From: Glossina fuscipes
Lineage: Eukaryota; Arthropoda; Insecta; Diptera; Glossinidae
Length of the DNA stretch: 64,000 nt
Assembly (NCBI RefSeq): GCF_014805625.2
Contig: NW_023998464.1
Span: 3,826,318 to 3,890,317 of the forward strand
Direction: 5' to 3'
Made by a program: the position numbers and the translations under genes. The notes under the pieces were generated by a model. The model made no database searches, was not told where the DNA came from, and was given only the letters and a program-made list of their open reading frames with translations. Positions 12,404-22,904 of the stretch are shown in pieces. The stretch's first letter is position 1, and every line of letters begins with the position of its first letter.

Positions 12404-12711
12404 CACTTTATAAAATTTATGTAAACCCGTATCTCAAAAGATTTCCGAAACTTTTTTTCAACAAAGAGTATGGAAAAATTTTTCGTTTGCGCAACGAAAA
12501 TTTGAAACCTTTACCGAATCGTCTTCTAGTCAATTTACCGCCTACACGTTTGCATCTGCTCTTAGAAATGCCATATGAGAAATTCTTTAGCGATTTAGCT
12601 CAATTGGTAATGCAATTCTATGTCGGCGCCAGTAATCTATCATTGCAATGCAAATTACAATGCGATAATGTAATTATCGCCGCAAGCGATGAATCTTTAA
12701 GATGGGCGTAG
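12404..12711 (+). pseudogene. Unassigned gene remnant or terminal exon
   Basis: An open frame of about 100 codons has ordinary protein composition (for example [20 protein letters not shown] and [15 protein letters not shown]) and ends DESLRWA-stop. Its Leu/Pro/aromatic pattern and balanced codon use look like real protein, unlike the AT-biased frames nearby, but I cannot name the family. It starts mid-sequence, with an in-frame stop just upstream and no obvious initiator. A broken fragment is therefore the simplest reading; an internal or last exon is the alternative. Confidence 0.35.
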
Positions 12712-12714
12712 ACG

Positions 12715-13320
12715 TGAATGGCAAAGATAGCAGCAAGTTTGGAAGTACATGTTTATATATATAAAAAAAAATGAAAAAAAAAACTATTTAATTATTTCCA
12801 GATACTCTCGCTGTACGCTTTCATACTGACAGCGCTTTACGAAAAACCACAGACTTCGAATAAAATTAAACCGAAAAAATTTTTTTTTTCTCATCTGCTT
12901 CTTTCATTCCATTAAATATTGTTATTTTTGTTCCTTTGTTTTTTATTTAAATAAAAATGTTCAACAAAATGAAGAAAAAAATGTTTAAAAAAGAAACTCT
13001 TTAAATAAAGAACATTTTTTTTATACAAATAATCAAACTTGTGTTTCTTATCTATAATTCGCTATAACTGATTTATAGGGAATAACAGAAAAAGTCTTAG
13101 AAAAACAAACAAACGTTTCTTTGCAAACTGAGATTTTTATCTCGAAAAGTAATGGAAAGTAATCCCTTTGAAATGATGCTTTCTTTGGCCACAACGCGAA
13201 AAGAATCAAAAAAAAAAAGAATTTTTTTCTTTAATTTACACAAGTTTTGAAAAGTAAAGAAAACAATAATTTTGAAAGTCACCCGCTTACCTAATTTTCT
13301 TTTTAAATCTTTTTAATTAG
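12715..13320. other. AT-rich upstream region of the plus-strand BRC gene
   Basis: The stretch contains only A/T-rich, low-complexity DNA, with no coding motif. It would hold the 5' UTR and promoter of the gene starting at 13327. No convincing TATA or initiator combination stands out. Confidence 0.4.
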
Positions 13321-13326
13321 CAAAAA

Positions 13327-15273
13327 ATGGAAGCAAATAAAGGTAACGTTTCACAAAAAAGTGTGGGCCGATACGAAGATGAAATTCTGTCCTCAGTGGA
13401 TTCCCGGCCTTATGCGCGAACAACAATAACCGATATGACAAGCTCTCAAAAATTTACATTCTGCCATGAATTGTTGTCACAGTCTGTTGCTGAGTTTTCG
13501 ACAAGTGGATATGAATTCCATCTCTCTGACGAAGAGTTAATAGAATGCTGCACTAAAGCGGAGGATGCAATGAAAGAAGCAAAAAATGTAGAGGCTCCCG
13601 AAGAGCAAGAAACAATTGTGGACGTAGTGTTTGAGAACTCTCCAGATGACAACAAAAAAAAAACAATAGTTGACATAATATTTGAGGTCTTTTCTACATC
13701 GCCTTTTAATAGTCCTGTAGTATCACCGGAAACTAAGTTAAGAAATTTGGAACGGTCCCCTTTATATATTTTACGCGAAAAACCACGAAAAACCTATAGT
13801 CGCGAATTTAGAGAAAAGGCAATATTGGCTCTTTTGTACGATTCTACGCCAGAAAGTAAGTAGCTCTTTATAAGCTTTTTTTAAAAAGTCTAACTTTCTA
13901 AATCCATTTTAGGAGAAGATTCAGACCGTGGTTATATCGAAAAAGAAGACACATACAACGCAAATGAAAGTAAGTTGTTTTTAAAATCCGCGATGAGACA
14001 ATATTTAAATTAATCCAAAACTTCAGTATAAAAGCAACAATTACGATTGGGATGACGATGATAATGACATTTTTGCTTTCATAAGCACTCAGGAAATGCT
14101 ACGTCAAGATGTGAAGGTCAATAATGTTACACCCGGACTTCAAAAAGTTAGCGGGGAACGGCCGGAGTTGGGAGAAGGCAAAAATGAAGTTTCTGCTGGT
14201 TTTCAAACAGCGAATGGTAAAACAATCTCCATATCGGAAGAGAGCAAAAGAGCCGTGCAAAATATTTTAAGAGAATTTCAAGACAATTTGCAAGAAACGA
14301 ATTATGAAACTGAACTGAAAGACATGAAAGCTCGAATGCAGTCCAAGTTTGGAAAAACTGCAAACAGCAGTGCGCAAATAGCCAAAAAAACACCCTTTGA
14401 AGCGATGTGCAAAGAAGTAAAAATGGACGAAGCTCCCAGCACCAGCAAATTTGCAGCAGCAGCTGCTCCGCGCCGTAATTGGCGTCCGCTTTCATTAAAC
14501 CCAAAATTTAACAGGCCAAGAAATGAGCAGATAGCCCAGGGTATGTTATTCACATTTTATTATGCTTATTATTTTATTATTATTATTTTGATTGGCTTTA
14601 AAGGCAACCAAAGAGACAAGAGCTTGGTGCTGAGAGAAACTAATGTTGCATTAGAACTTCAAAAAGCTAGCGGAGAACGGCCGGAGTTGGGAATAGATAA
14701 AGACGCAGTTGGCGTAAGTGAAATTTCTAATGAAAACGAAAAGGAAGAAGTGAAAAGGAAAGTGAATCGAGATGAAGTGGGCAAGGTGAATAATCCGGAA
14801 AGTTCGCTGGTTTTGAAACAGCGAATGGTAAAAAAATCTCCATATCGAAAAAAAGCCAAATATCCGTACAAAATATCTTAAGAGAATTTCAAGACAATTT
14901 GCAAGAAACGAATTATGAAACTGAACTAAAAGACATAAAAGCTCGAATGTCGATTAAAAGTATGCAGTCCAAGTTTGGAAAAACTGCAAACAGCAGTGCG
15001 CAAATAGCCAAAAAAACACCCTTTGAAGCGATGTGCAAAGAAGCTCCCAGCACCAGCAAATTTGCAGCAGTAGCTGCTCCAGTGGTGCACCGTAAATGGC
15101 GTTCGCTTGCTTTAAATGCAATACTTAATCCCAGGCCACCCCCCCAACTTTGTGAGACACCGGGAAGAAGCTCGCGACAAATCGAAACTACGACTAGTAC
15201 ACCAGGCGTCAATAGACCGAAGAGAGGGCGGCTCTCGGGCTTAAGTCGTAACTTTACTAATACAAAGAAATAA
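13327..15273 (+). CDS. BRC-repeat protein (BRCA2-like), frameshifted in the second repeat
   Basis: Exons are 13327-13855, 13913-13969, 14027-14540 and 14604 onward, all with clean GT-AG junctions that keep frame. The N-terminal part (GRYEDEILSSVDSRPYARTT, SDEELIECC, two VD-V/I-VFE motifs) is not a domain I know. An acidic block (DWDDDDNDIFAF) follows. Then comes a BRC repeat at 14198-14290 (GFQTANGKTISISEESK, ILREF), a linker, and a second diverged BRC at 14809-14900 (GFETANGKKISISKKS). The second repeat is in another frame: the reading from exon 4 stops at 14879-14881, while the BRC frame runs open from 14794 to a stop at 15273. No helical or OB-fold DNA-binding region typical of BRCA2 follows; the product ends in a basic tail (RPKRGRLSG). 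BRC repeats bind RAD51, so a role in recombination is inferred. Whether the frame break is real decay, a sequencing error or a missed splice is open. Confidence 0.7.
14198..14290 (+). other. BRC repeat 1
   Basis: It encodes GFQTANGKTISISEESK, then RAVQNILREF. The FxTA core and the second hydrophobic cluster (ILREF, compare LFxE or VLEEF in BRCA2 repeats) are both present, so it is predicted competent for RAD51 contact. Confidence 0.85.
14809..14900 (+). other. BRC repeat 2, diverged and out of frame
   Basis: It encodes GFETANGKKISISKKS, then SVQNILREF. The FxTA core is kept, but Glu-Glu of the ISEES segment has become Lys-Lys. Relative to exon 4 it lies in a shifted frame, with an in-frame TAA at 14791-14793 just upstream. 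Confidence 0.8.
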
Positions 15274-16140
15274 ATACGACTTTATATATCAATGCCTAAA
15301 CTAATATCAATATACCTAGATGTGTCAAGGAGGTGATTTTACTAATCATAACGGTACCGGTGGTAAATCCATTTATGATAAGAAATTTGCCATGGGCATG
15401 TGCTTAGATTATAAATTTTTCATAAAATGGGAGATAAATTTGATTTATAAATGTTCACATGTGTTTATATATCAATGTAAGTTTATTCGATAATTCCTTT
15501 GTATGAGAAATTTCAAACTCCGCATCTTTCCCAATTTCCTCAAAGCGATAATTTGATTTTTTTCTCTTTTTACAAGTCCAAAATCCCAGTTGTCAATTTC
15601 AGTGTAGTGCATTGAATATAGGAAGGCCCGTCCCGTTACTCCAGAAAAATTGTTGCGCACTTCGTTATATAAAACGGAGGTGTGCGCTCAAACAAAAGAC
15701 AACTGTATTCTCTTATTCGGTTATATTTTAAACATTTAAACAATGATTAGAATATTTTGTTTTCATAAAAATGGTTAATAAATTATTTTTGTGAAAAAGA
15801 TGCAGATCTATATGGCATAAGTGCAGATGCCTGACAGTTAATTAGATCTTTGGGTGTGAAATTTGGAAACTCTTCATTGTTAGGCGAAAAGAAAGAAGAC
15901 AAAAAATTTCATGGCACTGCTTACCTTTATGATTTCGCTTTTCAATGTTTTCAAAACATTACAAAAATGTAAGAAGCTATGCAAGTAAACACTATTAAAC
16001 AATAATGTTGCGCGGGCAATACGAATTTAATGAAAACAACTAAGATATTGTTTGAGACGGATAAAGAAATCAACGTAAATATAAGCAATCAATTTACGCA
16101 AAAATAACGAGAAAAAAATCTATTTGAGAACTATTAAGGA

Positions 16141-16200
16141 AGTTATATTCGGCCGGAGCCAAATTTCGAATAACTACCACCACTACAGTTTTTAGTGCCC
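16141..16200. repeat. Fragment of a dispersed repeat with a TATTCGGC head
   Basis: The stretch TTATATTCGGCCGGAGCC with a nearby ACTACCACC resembles heads at 51617-51650 (TTATATTCGGCTGCAC), 57672-57715 (TTCGGCTTGGACCGAATC, then TATACCCACCA) and 63768-63800. They look like members of one dispersed fly repeat family. Confidence 0.4.
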
Positions 16201-16257
16201 TATGCTTTTATTTATTTATTGTCACAAAAAAGCGAATCAGGTAAAGTTCATTAAGAT

Positions 16258-16506
16258 AAATTAATCTACCACGTCGTGGCGTCTACCATATCTAAGTTAG
16301 AATTAACACACTCAGCTTCTCGCATTCCATTTATGTGATGCCCGTATGAATTGTAATGAGAAAGTTAATCCACAAACTCGCGATGCCCAACATAGTTAAT
16401 TTAGAATTGAGACACTTACTACTCATCTAGTCCTTTTGGTGTTGTTATTAAGAAAAAATTAATCCACCAGGTTGTGATGTCCGCAGTATTTATTTTAGAA
16501 TTAACG
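16258..16506. repeat. Degenerate tandem repeat, three units of about 100 bp
   Basis: Three units share a core of about 52 bases: AAATTAATC-type start, CCAC, GTGGCGTC- or GATGCCC-like middle, and a TTAGAATTAACAC-like end. Cores lie at 16258-16309, 16361-16413 and about 16454-16506, separated by less conserved spacer. The copies are diverged. Confidence 0.7.
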
Positions 16507-16632
16507 CTTTTTAGGCTTCATATGAGGAACTTACAAAATAGTTGTAAACATTCTGCTTCGTTTATCTTATAATTAATAAACAGAAACATAAACAAAATAA
16601 AAATGTTGCGTGGAGAATTATTCTGAGCTTTC

Positions 16633-16700
16633 GTTTATTTTGATAGAAAAAGGGTATAACTTTTGTTCATTTTCATAGAAAGAGGCGTAGCTTTTGTTTA
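16633..16700. repeat. Two-copy tandem repeat, about 33 bp
   Basis: TTTTGATAGAAAAAGGGTAT at 16633-16665 is followed by a second copy (TTTTCATAGAAAGAGGCGTA) at 16666-16700. Both are followed by ACTTTTGTT- or GCTTTTGTT-type sequence. Confidence 0.7.
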
Positions 16701-18420
16701 GATACGTATCATTTCTTGTACATGCAAATGTATGAAAAGAAGTTGAATGCTTTTATTGAAGCTTTTTCTAAAGAAATAACTTTCTGTCTAAAAGCTTGAG
16801 AAGCGAAGAAATTTAATCACTTGTAACTTCGTGCGCGTACGGCCGCTTTCACCCTTTTTTGCATTTGCAAAAACCCATAAATTTCTGTTGAGAAAAAAGG
16901 AATTGTGTTCAGCTTACACTTTAGTGTGGGCTTGTGCTGGGAGCAATTCGGCCCATTTTCGATACCCCTGTCGATATCTTCATTGCTATGACTAGGGGAG
17001 TGTCAACGAAATACTCCACACAAATGCACATATATGGCTCAAGTCAGAATTTCAATCTGATCGGTAATATATATACTCTATAGCGTTTTTGAAGCTTTTG
17101 GGTGTTGCAAACATTATACATCATTAAGTAAGTATCATGGGCAATCAGTGAATCGAATAATTTTCTTCCTTTTATGTCTGAAAAAGGACTGTCAAATTCA
17201 ATACGTTGAAGTGTAAATAAGCCTTGTCGCCTTAGAACTCAGGCTGAAGTAACATTTTAACTTTCCTGTGGTCCACAATATCAAAAGTCGTGGAAAAGTC
17301 AATCCTCACTATTGTTAAAAGAGACCTTTATTAGATCATTTTCATATTTTAATTCTTTAACTTCTTAAGAAGAATGAATATACAATTAAGGAAAGAATTA
17401 TAATTTTGTTAAGATGCGTATATAAGAAGAAGTGTATATAAAAAACAATATATTTAATAAAAGCTAGCTTAAAAATATATACATGAAGAAAATACTTCTT
17501 TAATACATTGAGTTTCATGTACAGATTATTAAAATAGAATTATTAATTAATCTAAGGGGCCTCTCTTTGTTTAGCATCATTTCTTGCAAAACTTAACGAG
17601 AGATTTTTCGCTTAGCGCTTAATCCAGCCAACTATTAAAAAATATAATTAAGATATTGCTGTGCTGGTATTTAGTTATTTATAGAGTTAATAAATAAATG
17701 ATTATAAAGCTGTCACGCTGCTTTATTTAACACCATCGAATATCGAAATTAATACGAATACTTTATTGAACATAGAAACATAGGCATGCACTATTGTTTG
17801 CACATTATACTAGACTTAAGAAATAGGAGGTAGAAATGTAAAAAAAAAACATATATTATATACATAAACATATATACTATAACACTTATTAATTAGATGA
17901 AGAGGAGGTTTCGCGATGATGAGGTTTTTTTTTTTTTTGTGGGGTGGAAAACCATTCCATCTGGATCAGTTGGAAACATCTCTTCTTGAGTATTTTAAAG
18001 GTGAAGTGTTTAAATGTCCTTAAACGCCTCTTTAATTTCATTTAATTTAAAGTCATTTACGAGAGAACCATTACTATTACTTTTGAAATTGTCTTCCAAT
18101 ACAAAGCTTTGGTTTATTTTGTTAATTTGCAGTTGACATCACTGCTGGGCTTAACATGCAAATAGTTTTATTCTTATATGTGCATAAAAACAAGATAGAG
18201 TACAAATTATTAAATATCCACTCTCTGCCCTATATATATTAATACATCATATATTTCATGTAGATGTTTTCAATACTATTTTCATATTTATTGACCTTAT
18301 TTCGCGTATATATAATGCTTCATTGTGTCAGAAAAATAGTCATATATACTATATGAATGAAAATGTGAACAATTATCAGTTGAAAAGAAAATAGCCTTTC
18401 TTTTTACTTGAAGTTAAACG

Positions 18421-18972
18421 CCAACTTTTACGCCACCAAAGTCCCATTACTGGCCTCTTCCCGGTTATGAGCACTGATCAGGAGGTGGGTTCGGTACGTG
18501 ATAGCGGTTACTGTGCAGCTGCTGTTTGGAGTTTATATCAAGCTTATAGACGCATAGACGATGGTCGTGGTAAATCCTATGAGCTAGGCTAATCAACAGT
18601 GAAGTGCATGCGTGGCATATTACAATGCTGGATAAAGCAAGCTTGTCGTGTCGAACTTTTCAAACAGAGGCAATCCAATCAACATGCTCTACATAGTAAA
18701 TTTCATTTGCACACTGGGGAGGAAATATATTCCGACGATTTTTGCAATCATTTGCAAATAGATGTGGTCTCTTTGCATATAATTTTTTTAGTTCAAATGA
18801 TTACTTCGGGTTTGCAAATTATCTATACGCAGGTAAGTTAACATGAACAATACTTTTTACATTATATTAAAAATTAAATATTTTTCTTAAAAGATGAAGT
18901 GGCTTTTATCCAAAATTTGGTATACTATGTCGAAAGAGCTTATCGTACACCAGATTAAAGGTAAGGGAGCAA
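18421..18972 (+). pseudogene. PHKB: Phosphorylase b kinase beta subunit fragment, broken
   Basis: Translation gives HQSPITGLFPVM, RDSGYCAAAVWSLYQAYRRI, KCMRGILQCWIKQA, then HLQIDVVSLHIIFLVQMITS and, after an intron-like gap, EVAFIQNLVYYVERAYRTPD. This is the N-terminal glucoamylase-like region of the regulatory subunits of phosphorylase kinase, the enzyme that activates glycogen phosphorylase, and it fits the beta subunit best. There is a TAA at 18590-18592 where the family has a polar residue. The junction after 18832 (GTAAGT kept) rejoins one base out of frame at 18894. Two more stops follow the RTPD block, where the family reads FGMWERGSK. Only about 160 of roughly 1,100 residues are present. 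The retained intron argues for a DNA-level duplication, not a retrocopy. Confidence 0.85.
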
Positions 18973-19062
18973 GAGGAAGAATTGAATTTTAAAATATTTG
19001 ACGATAATAAAGTCTGTCATCTTGTGTAGATTACTTAAATTACCAGTCTTCTTAATATAGAC

Positions 19063-19360
19063 TGCAATCGAAGGCGACCGCGAAGTCCTGCTCAGCCAGG
19101 CCATTGTGTCATCCCTGATTGGCACATCAATTAGCTTAAAGTTTATCGGAATCGATAACGTGGTTGCACTCCGTAGTCAGTATAGTTTCCAGCAAAATGC
19201 AGCTGCAAATCGTACCTGTACTCCTTTTTTTAGATTAGTAGTCGCCACAACAGAAGACAGCCTTTATAGGAAGTTGCCTTCTCTCCATGGACGAACCGCA
19301 ACGCGACTAGTTCTCTTGAATCGTTCTAAATCTGAATTATGGGACGGAAACCTTTTTTAG
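19063..19360 (+). pseudogene. Unassigned exon-like ORF
   Basis: An open frame of about 99 codons follows a TATAG acceptor-like site and reads TAIEGDREVLLSQAIVSS, later FIGIDNVVALRSQYSFQQ, and ends at TAG. Its composition is protein-like and richer in G+C than the flanks. It does not match the phosphorylase kinase sequence that should follow the fragment just upstream. I cannot assign a family; it may be another gene fragment. Confidence 0.3.
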
Positions 19361-19369
19361 AAACATGTA

Positions 19370-20092
19370 TACCTTTTTTTCTATTGCAAAAATTATGTTA
19401 AACGCTATTTTCGACATATTTCAGAGAATGTTGAAAATTTATAGAAATTCACTGGTAAGATAAATTGAATTATATAATAAGTTACTTTCCAAGAAATCTT
19501 TGATTTCCTCCGAAGCAATGACAGCTAATTTACTTCTTTCATTTCGTGAACTAGTTGTTTTACCTAAAAAGTATTATAGCATTTTAATTGTTGTAACTAT
19601 TATTAATGATTAATACAGTTATAAAATACTAATAATCAATCAGTTTGAAGTATTGACTAGAGAATTTATGCTAGACTTTAAAAGAAAATTGAAGCTATTA
19701 ACTTCTAAATTTTGGATGATATCGAACGTCTAGTCGAACATTTAAACTTTTAAATATAAATTGACGTATTCTATTTTTAAGTGTTTTATATATATTCTGT
19801 AAGAATGGAATAAAAAAGAAAGCCAAAAGGTTTCTTAAAGTTGGCAACGCTTTCAATTTGTCGGTTGCTGTTTATTATTTTTCTGGCGAGTTGAAGAAAC
19901 AAATGTAGCAATCCCAATTGTCATTGTCAACAACACAGCTGATACTAGTGAAGTGATATGTGTGGCGATATAAAATATTTGTAATTTTTTTCTCGAAAAT
20001 TGTTTTTTTTTCGCACTTTTGTGTATACGTAGCAAAAAAATTGTCAGATTTGTCTAAAACAGCCTATAACTCAAAATCATTTAGTTAAGACG
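19370..20092. other. Upstream region of TBC1D20; no other gene
   Basis: AT-rich DNA with no recognised coding sequence. It holds the presumed promoter and 5' UTR of TBC1D20. A 60-codon minus-strand frame at 19853-20035 shows no motif. Confidence 0.5.
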
Positions 20093-21496
20093 ATGTCCGA
20101 AGAGGATGCTATAAAAATCGATCAGCCTCAAGAATTAAGTTTTGAAGAATGTAAGTATTTATCGTGTTCGTCTTATCTGGAATCAATGCAGCATATTAAT
20201 AAGCCTTTGATATTTTTGCAAAGATCCGGAAATTTCCGAAGAAATTGAAAAACGACACAAAATTGAAAAATTACTTTTAGAAGGCGGTGGGCATATAGAA
20301 ATCGATATACTGCGAGAGTTGGCTCGTTCAGATTATGGCCTAGTTACAGATGATTTACGTAGAACGCTTTGGCCGGCATTAGTTGGTGTGGACGTAAAGT
20401 GTTTATTGCCAGCACCAAAGCTTTGCGACTTTGAAACTCATCCCGAATATAATCAAGTAGTTTTGGATGTGAACCGTTCGTTGAAACGTTTTCCCCCAGG
20501 TATACAAAATACACTATAATGTAGTACAATATATTTTAGTACAAAATACACTATACTGTAGTACAAAATATTTTATACCATATACCAGGTATACCATATG
20601 AGCAACGTATTGCTCTGCAAGACCAGCTGACTGTTTTAATAATGCGAGTAATCTGTAAATATCCGGATTTGCGGTACTATCAGGGTTACCATGACGTAGC
20701 GGTTACGTTTTTGCTGGTAGCAGGTGAAGAAATCGCATTCGCCGTCATGGATGTATTGTCGACAAATCATTTTTCCGAATGTATGCAAGAAACAATGGAT
20801 GCCACACAAAGACGTTTGTTATTCATTTGGCCTGTGGTTAATTTTGAAAATCCCGAATTATTTAATTTTCTTCAACATTCTGGTGTGGGCACTATGTTTG
20901 CTTTACCTTGGTATTTGACATGGTTTGGCCACAGTCTTAACTCCTACAAGGCAGTAGTGCGTTTGTACGACTATTTTTTGGCCTCTCCAGTGTATTCACC
21001 ATTATTTGTAACTGCTGCAATTATACTTTATAGAGCTGATGAATTATTTCTGCAGGACTGCGATATGGCGTCTATACATTTGCTCTTATCTAAACTTCCA
21101 GAAAACCTACCTATCGAACAGCTTTTAAATATATCGAGCCACTTGTATGACAAGTACCCAATGACGACGATTAAAAAAGAAGTTGAAAGATTAGAAAGAG
21201 AAGAGTAAGTTTGTAAATTGCTGCGCTCGATGATTTGTAGTAATTCTTGAACTGAATTATTTGGAATATCTTTTATTTGCAGTCAAGAGCGGCGTAAGCT
21301 TGACGAGAAATCGGCTTTGGAGAGACGCAAAAAATTGGCACGCAATGCTAAAAGCAGCAGTAATTATACGTTAAGCCATTGGATACCGCAGTTATTAACA
21401 CCGAAATCGTTTATTGTAACAACGGCTTTTTCGATATTTGTGGGCTTCTGTGCTTATTATTACAAAAGTCAATATATGTCAGCCGGTATCAGTTGA
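20093..21496 (+). CDS. TBC1D20: TBC1 domain family member 20, four exons
   Basis: TBC1D20 is a Rab GTPase-activating protein (Rab1 and Rab18 in mammals) anchored in the ER membrane, controlling ER-to-Golgi traffic and lipid droplets. Exons are 20093-20150, 20224-20499, 20589-21204 and 21283-21496, giving 387 residues (human about 403). The TBC domain shows DLRRTLWPALVG, the arginine-finger motif in VVLDVNRSLKRFPPG, and the glutamine-finger motif in LRYYQGYHDVAVTFLL. Further blocks are GTMFALPWYLTWFGH and LYDYFLASPVYSP. A charged coiled stretch (ERLEREDQERRKLDEKSALE) leads to one hydrophobic C-terminal segment (SFIVTTAFSIFVGFCAYYY), the tail anchor expected of this family. Introns are 73, 89 and 78 bp. 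No break is visible. Confidence 0.94.
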
Positions 21497-21499
21497 GTA

Positions 21500-22174
21500 A
21501 AGGTGTCTTTGCAGCCGTCTTCAGTGCATAATCTACGGCATGCAACCTCAGTCCACTGGGGGTGGATGATTGGAATATCTTTATTTTAATAATCTACAGC
21601 TGGTATTTCGACTTAGTACTTAGTTTATAATATCGGGGTATAACTTGCAAAAGACGTTTTTTTATATTGAAATTATATGTTTCTCCTTATATCTCTCTGT
21701 GTTTTAAGCATTTAAAGATATTTGCTATATACTTTGTGATCTACATACCTATATAATTTATTCACTACATCGCATCTCGTCTGTATAAATTTATGGACAA
21801 ATAAGTTAAAAAGATTGGCTGTATTACGTGTTTTGAACCGCAGATATATATTTTATTAAACCAATATATAAAATTGATTTAATGAAGAATATTATCAAGT
21901 TAAAATCCTGTTAAAGGGTTACTTTTTAAGGTTTTCGCTTACATGTTTTATTTAAAAAGTTTATGATATCTTTAGGCAGACATAGAACATAGAACAATTT
22001 TCCAAAAACTAATAAAATTCATTCATATGTGTAGAATGTTTCATACATACTGTTACACGAATAAGCAAATAATTTTAAAAATTTATTTCGTGGATAATGC
22101 AGACCATTAATTCATTAATACTGTTGTAGTATTCTATACTTAGAATTTCATTGCACAAAAATCGACAACTATGG
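21500..22174. other. Shared 3' flank of TBC1D20 and the COMM-domain gene
   Basis: The two genes converge here. AT-rich sequence with no gene. TTTATT at 22082-22087 (AATAAA on the minus strand) is a plausible polyadenylation signal for the COMM-domain gene, about 90 bases past its stop. Confidence 0.5.
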
Positions 22175-22814
22175 TTAAGAATCGTGTTCGTTCTTACATT
22201 CTCTAGTGTTCGTTCCTACATGTTTTAAAGCGTCATCTATGGCTTCAATAAAACCATCCAACTTTTTTCCATCCATTTGCATGTGCAAGAAACGGTGCTT
22301 ATCTTCCCTATTACCGCTAATGAGTAGCCGAAGGGTAAGAGTTGTTAATAACCTGTAATTGTGGGCATAACTACTATCACCCATTATCAAACGAGTATCC
22401 CAATTAAAAGATTCTACTAGTGGATTGTCCTGAGCATTAAGTTGTCTTATCAGATGACGAGTTACTTCGGTGCGACGCGTGTCTAGCACAGTTTCTATGA
22501 TTTTTTGCAGCTCTGGCGTTAAATTTAGAAATTCAGATTTTATGTCGACACCAGCATCGCAGCATATATTTTTATAAAACCGTGCTAAAGCACGGATGGT
22601 AACCATAAAATCATCTGGGCAGCCATACTTGTAGCACAAGTGCATAGTTTTCTGCTCATTGCGGTTCCCTATTAAAAAGTCAATGGAATGGTTAAGTATC
22701 TGAAATTAGTATGAAACATAATAACAAACTGGAGACAAAGTTAAGTAAATGGCGACTTACTTCGATAAGAATTTCTTTATTATCAATGTTTAAAAGAAAT
22801 TCGCAATCTTTCAT
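22175..22814 (-). CDS. COMM domain-containing protein, two exons
   Basis: COMMD proteins form a hetero-decameric ring in the Commander complex, which recycles membrane proteins from endosomes and modulates NF-kB and cullin ligases. Exons are 22814-22761 and 22699-22175 with a GTAAGT donor and TTTCAG acceptor, giving 192 residues, the usual COMMD length. The N-terminal part is helical. The C-terminal COMM domain is recognised by the conserved Trp in ESFNWDTRLIMGDSSYAHNY, followed by alternating hydrophobic strands (LLTTLTLRLLI) and the closing helix KKLDGFIEAIDDALKHVG. The overall layout resembles COMMD8 most, but subfamily assignment by eye is weak. The product ends in a charged tail of about 14 residues. 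It converges on TBC1D20 and is head-to-head with the POLD2 remnant. Confidence 0.85.
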
Positions 22815-22904
22815 CTTTTCGCTTTATCTTAAAAAAAACAAACCGGTGACAGAGATGCCAAGCTTCCATGTTCGTTTCATCGAATTATGTGTCAGTCTTT
22901 GACA

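Larger units (their letters stand above)
14138..15125 (+). repeat. Internal tandem duplication of a BRC-containing unit
   Basis: The stretch beginning CTTCAAAAAG at 14138 recurs at 14657, and the following LQK-x-SGERPELG, BRC, ETNYETELKD, SKFGKTANSSAQIAKKTPFE and STSKFAA blocks are repeated. Unit two carries about 90 extra bases before its BRC, rich in Glu/Lys codons. The two units are nearly identical over long stretches, so the duplication is recent relative to the split from the minus-strand copy. Confidence 0.9.
15280..18411. other. No gene recognised; repeats and simple sequence
   Basis: I see no conserved coding frame. The stretch holds a TATATAAA-like motif near 15664, two short tandem repeat arrays (entries below), AT-rich filler and a T-rich run near 17927-17938. 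The TATA-like motif has no recognised gene behind it. Confidence 0.5.

Noticed and set aside
14148..14553. Minus-strand frames of 83-118 codons
   Set aside because: They are antisense to the BRC-repeat exon and have no motif of their own.
15664..15710. TATATAAAA with a downstream initiator-like TCAAAC, resembling a core promoter
   Set aside because: No coding sequence follows within several hundred bases, so I cannot tie it to a gene.
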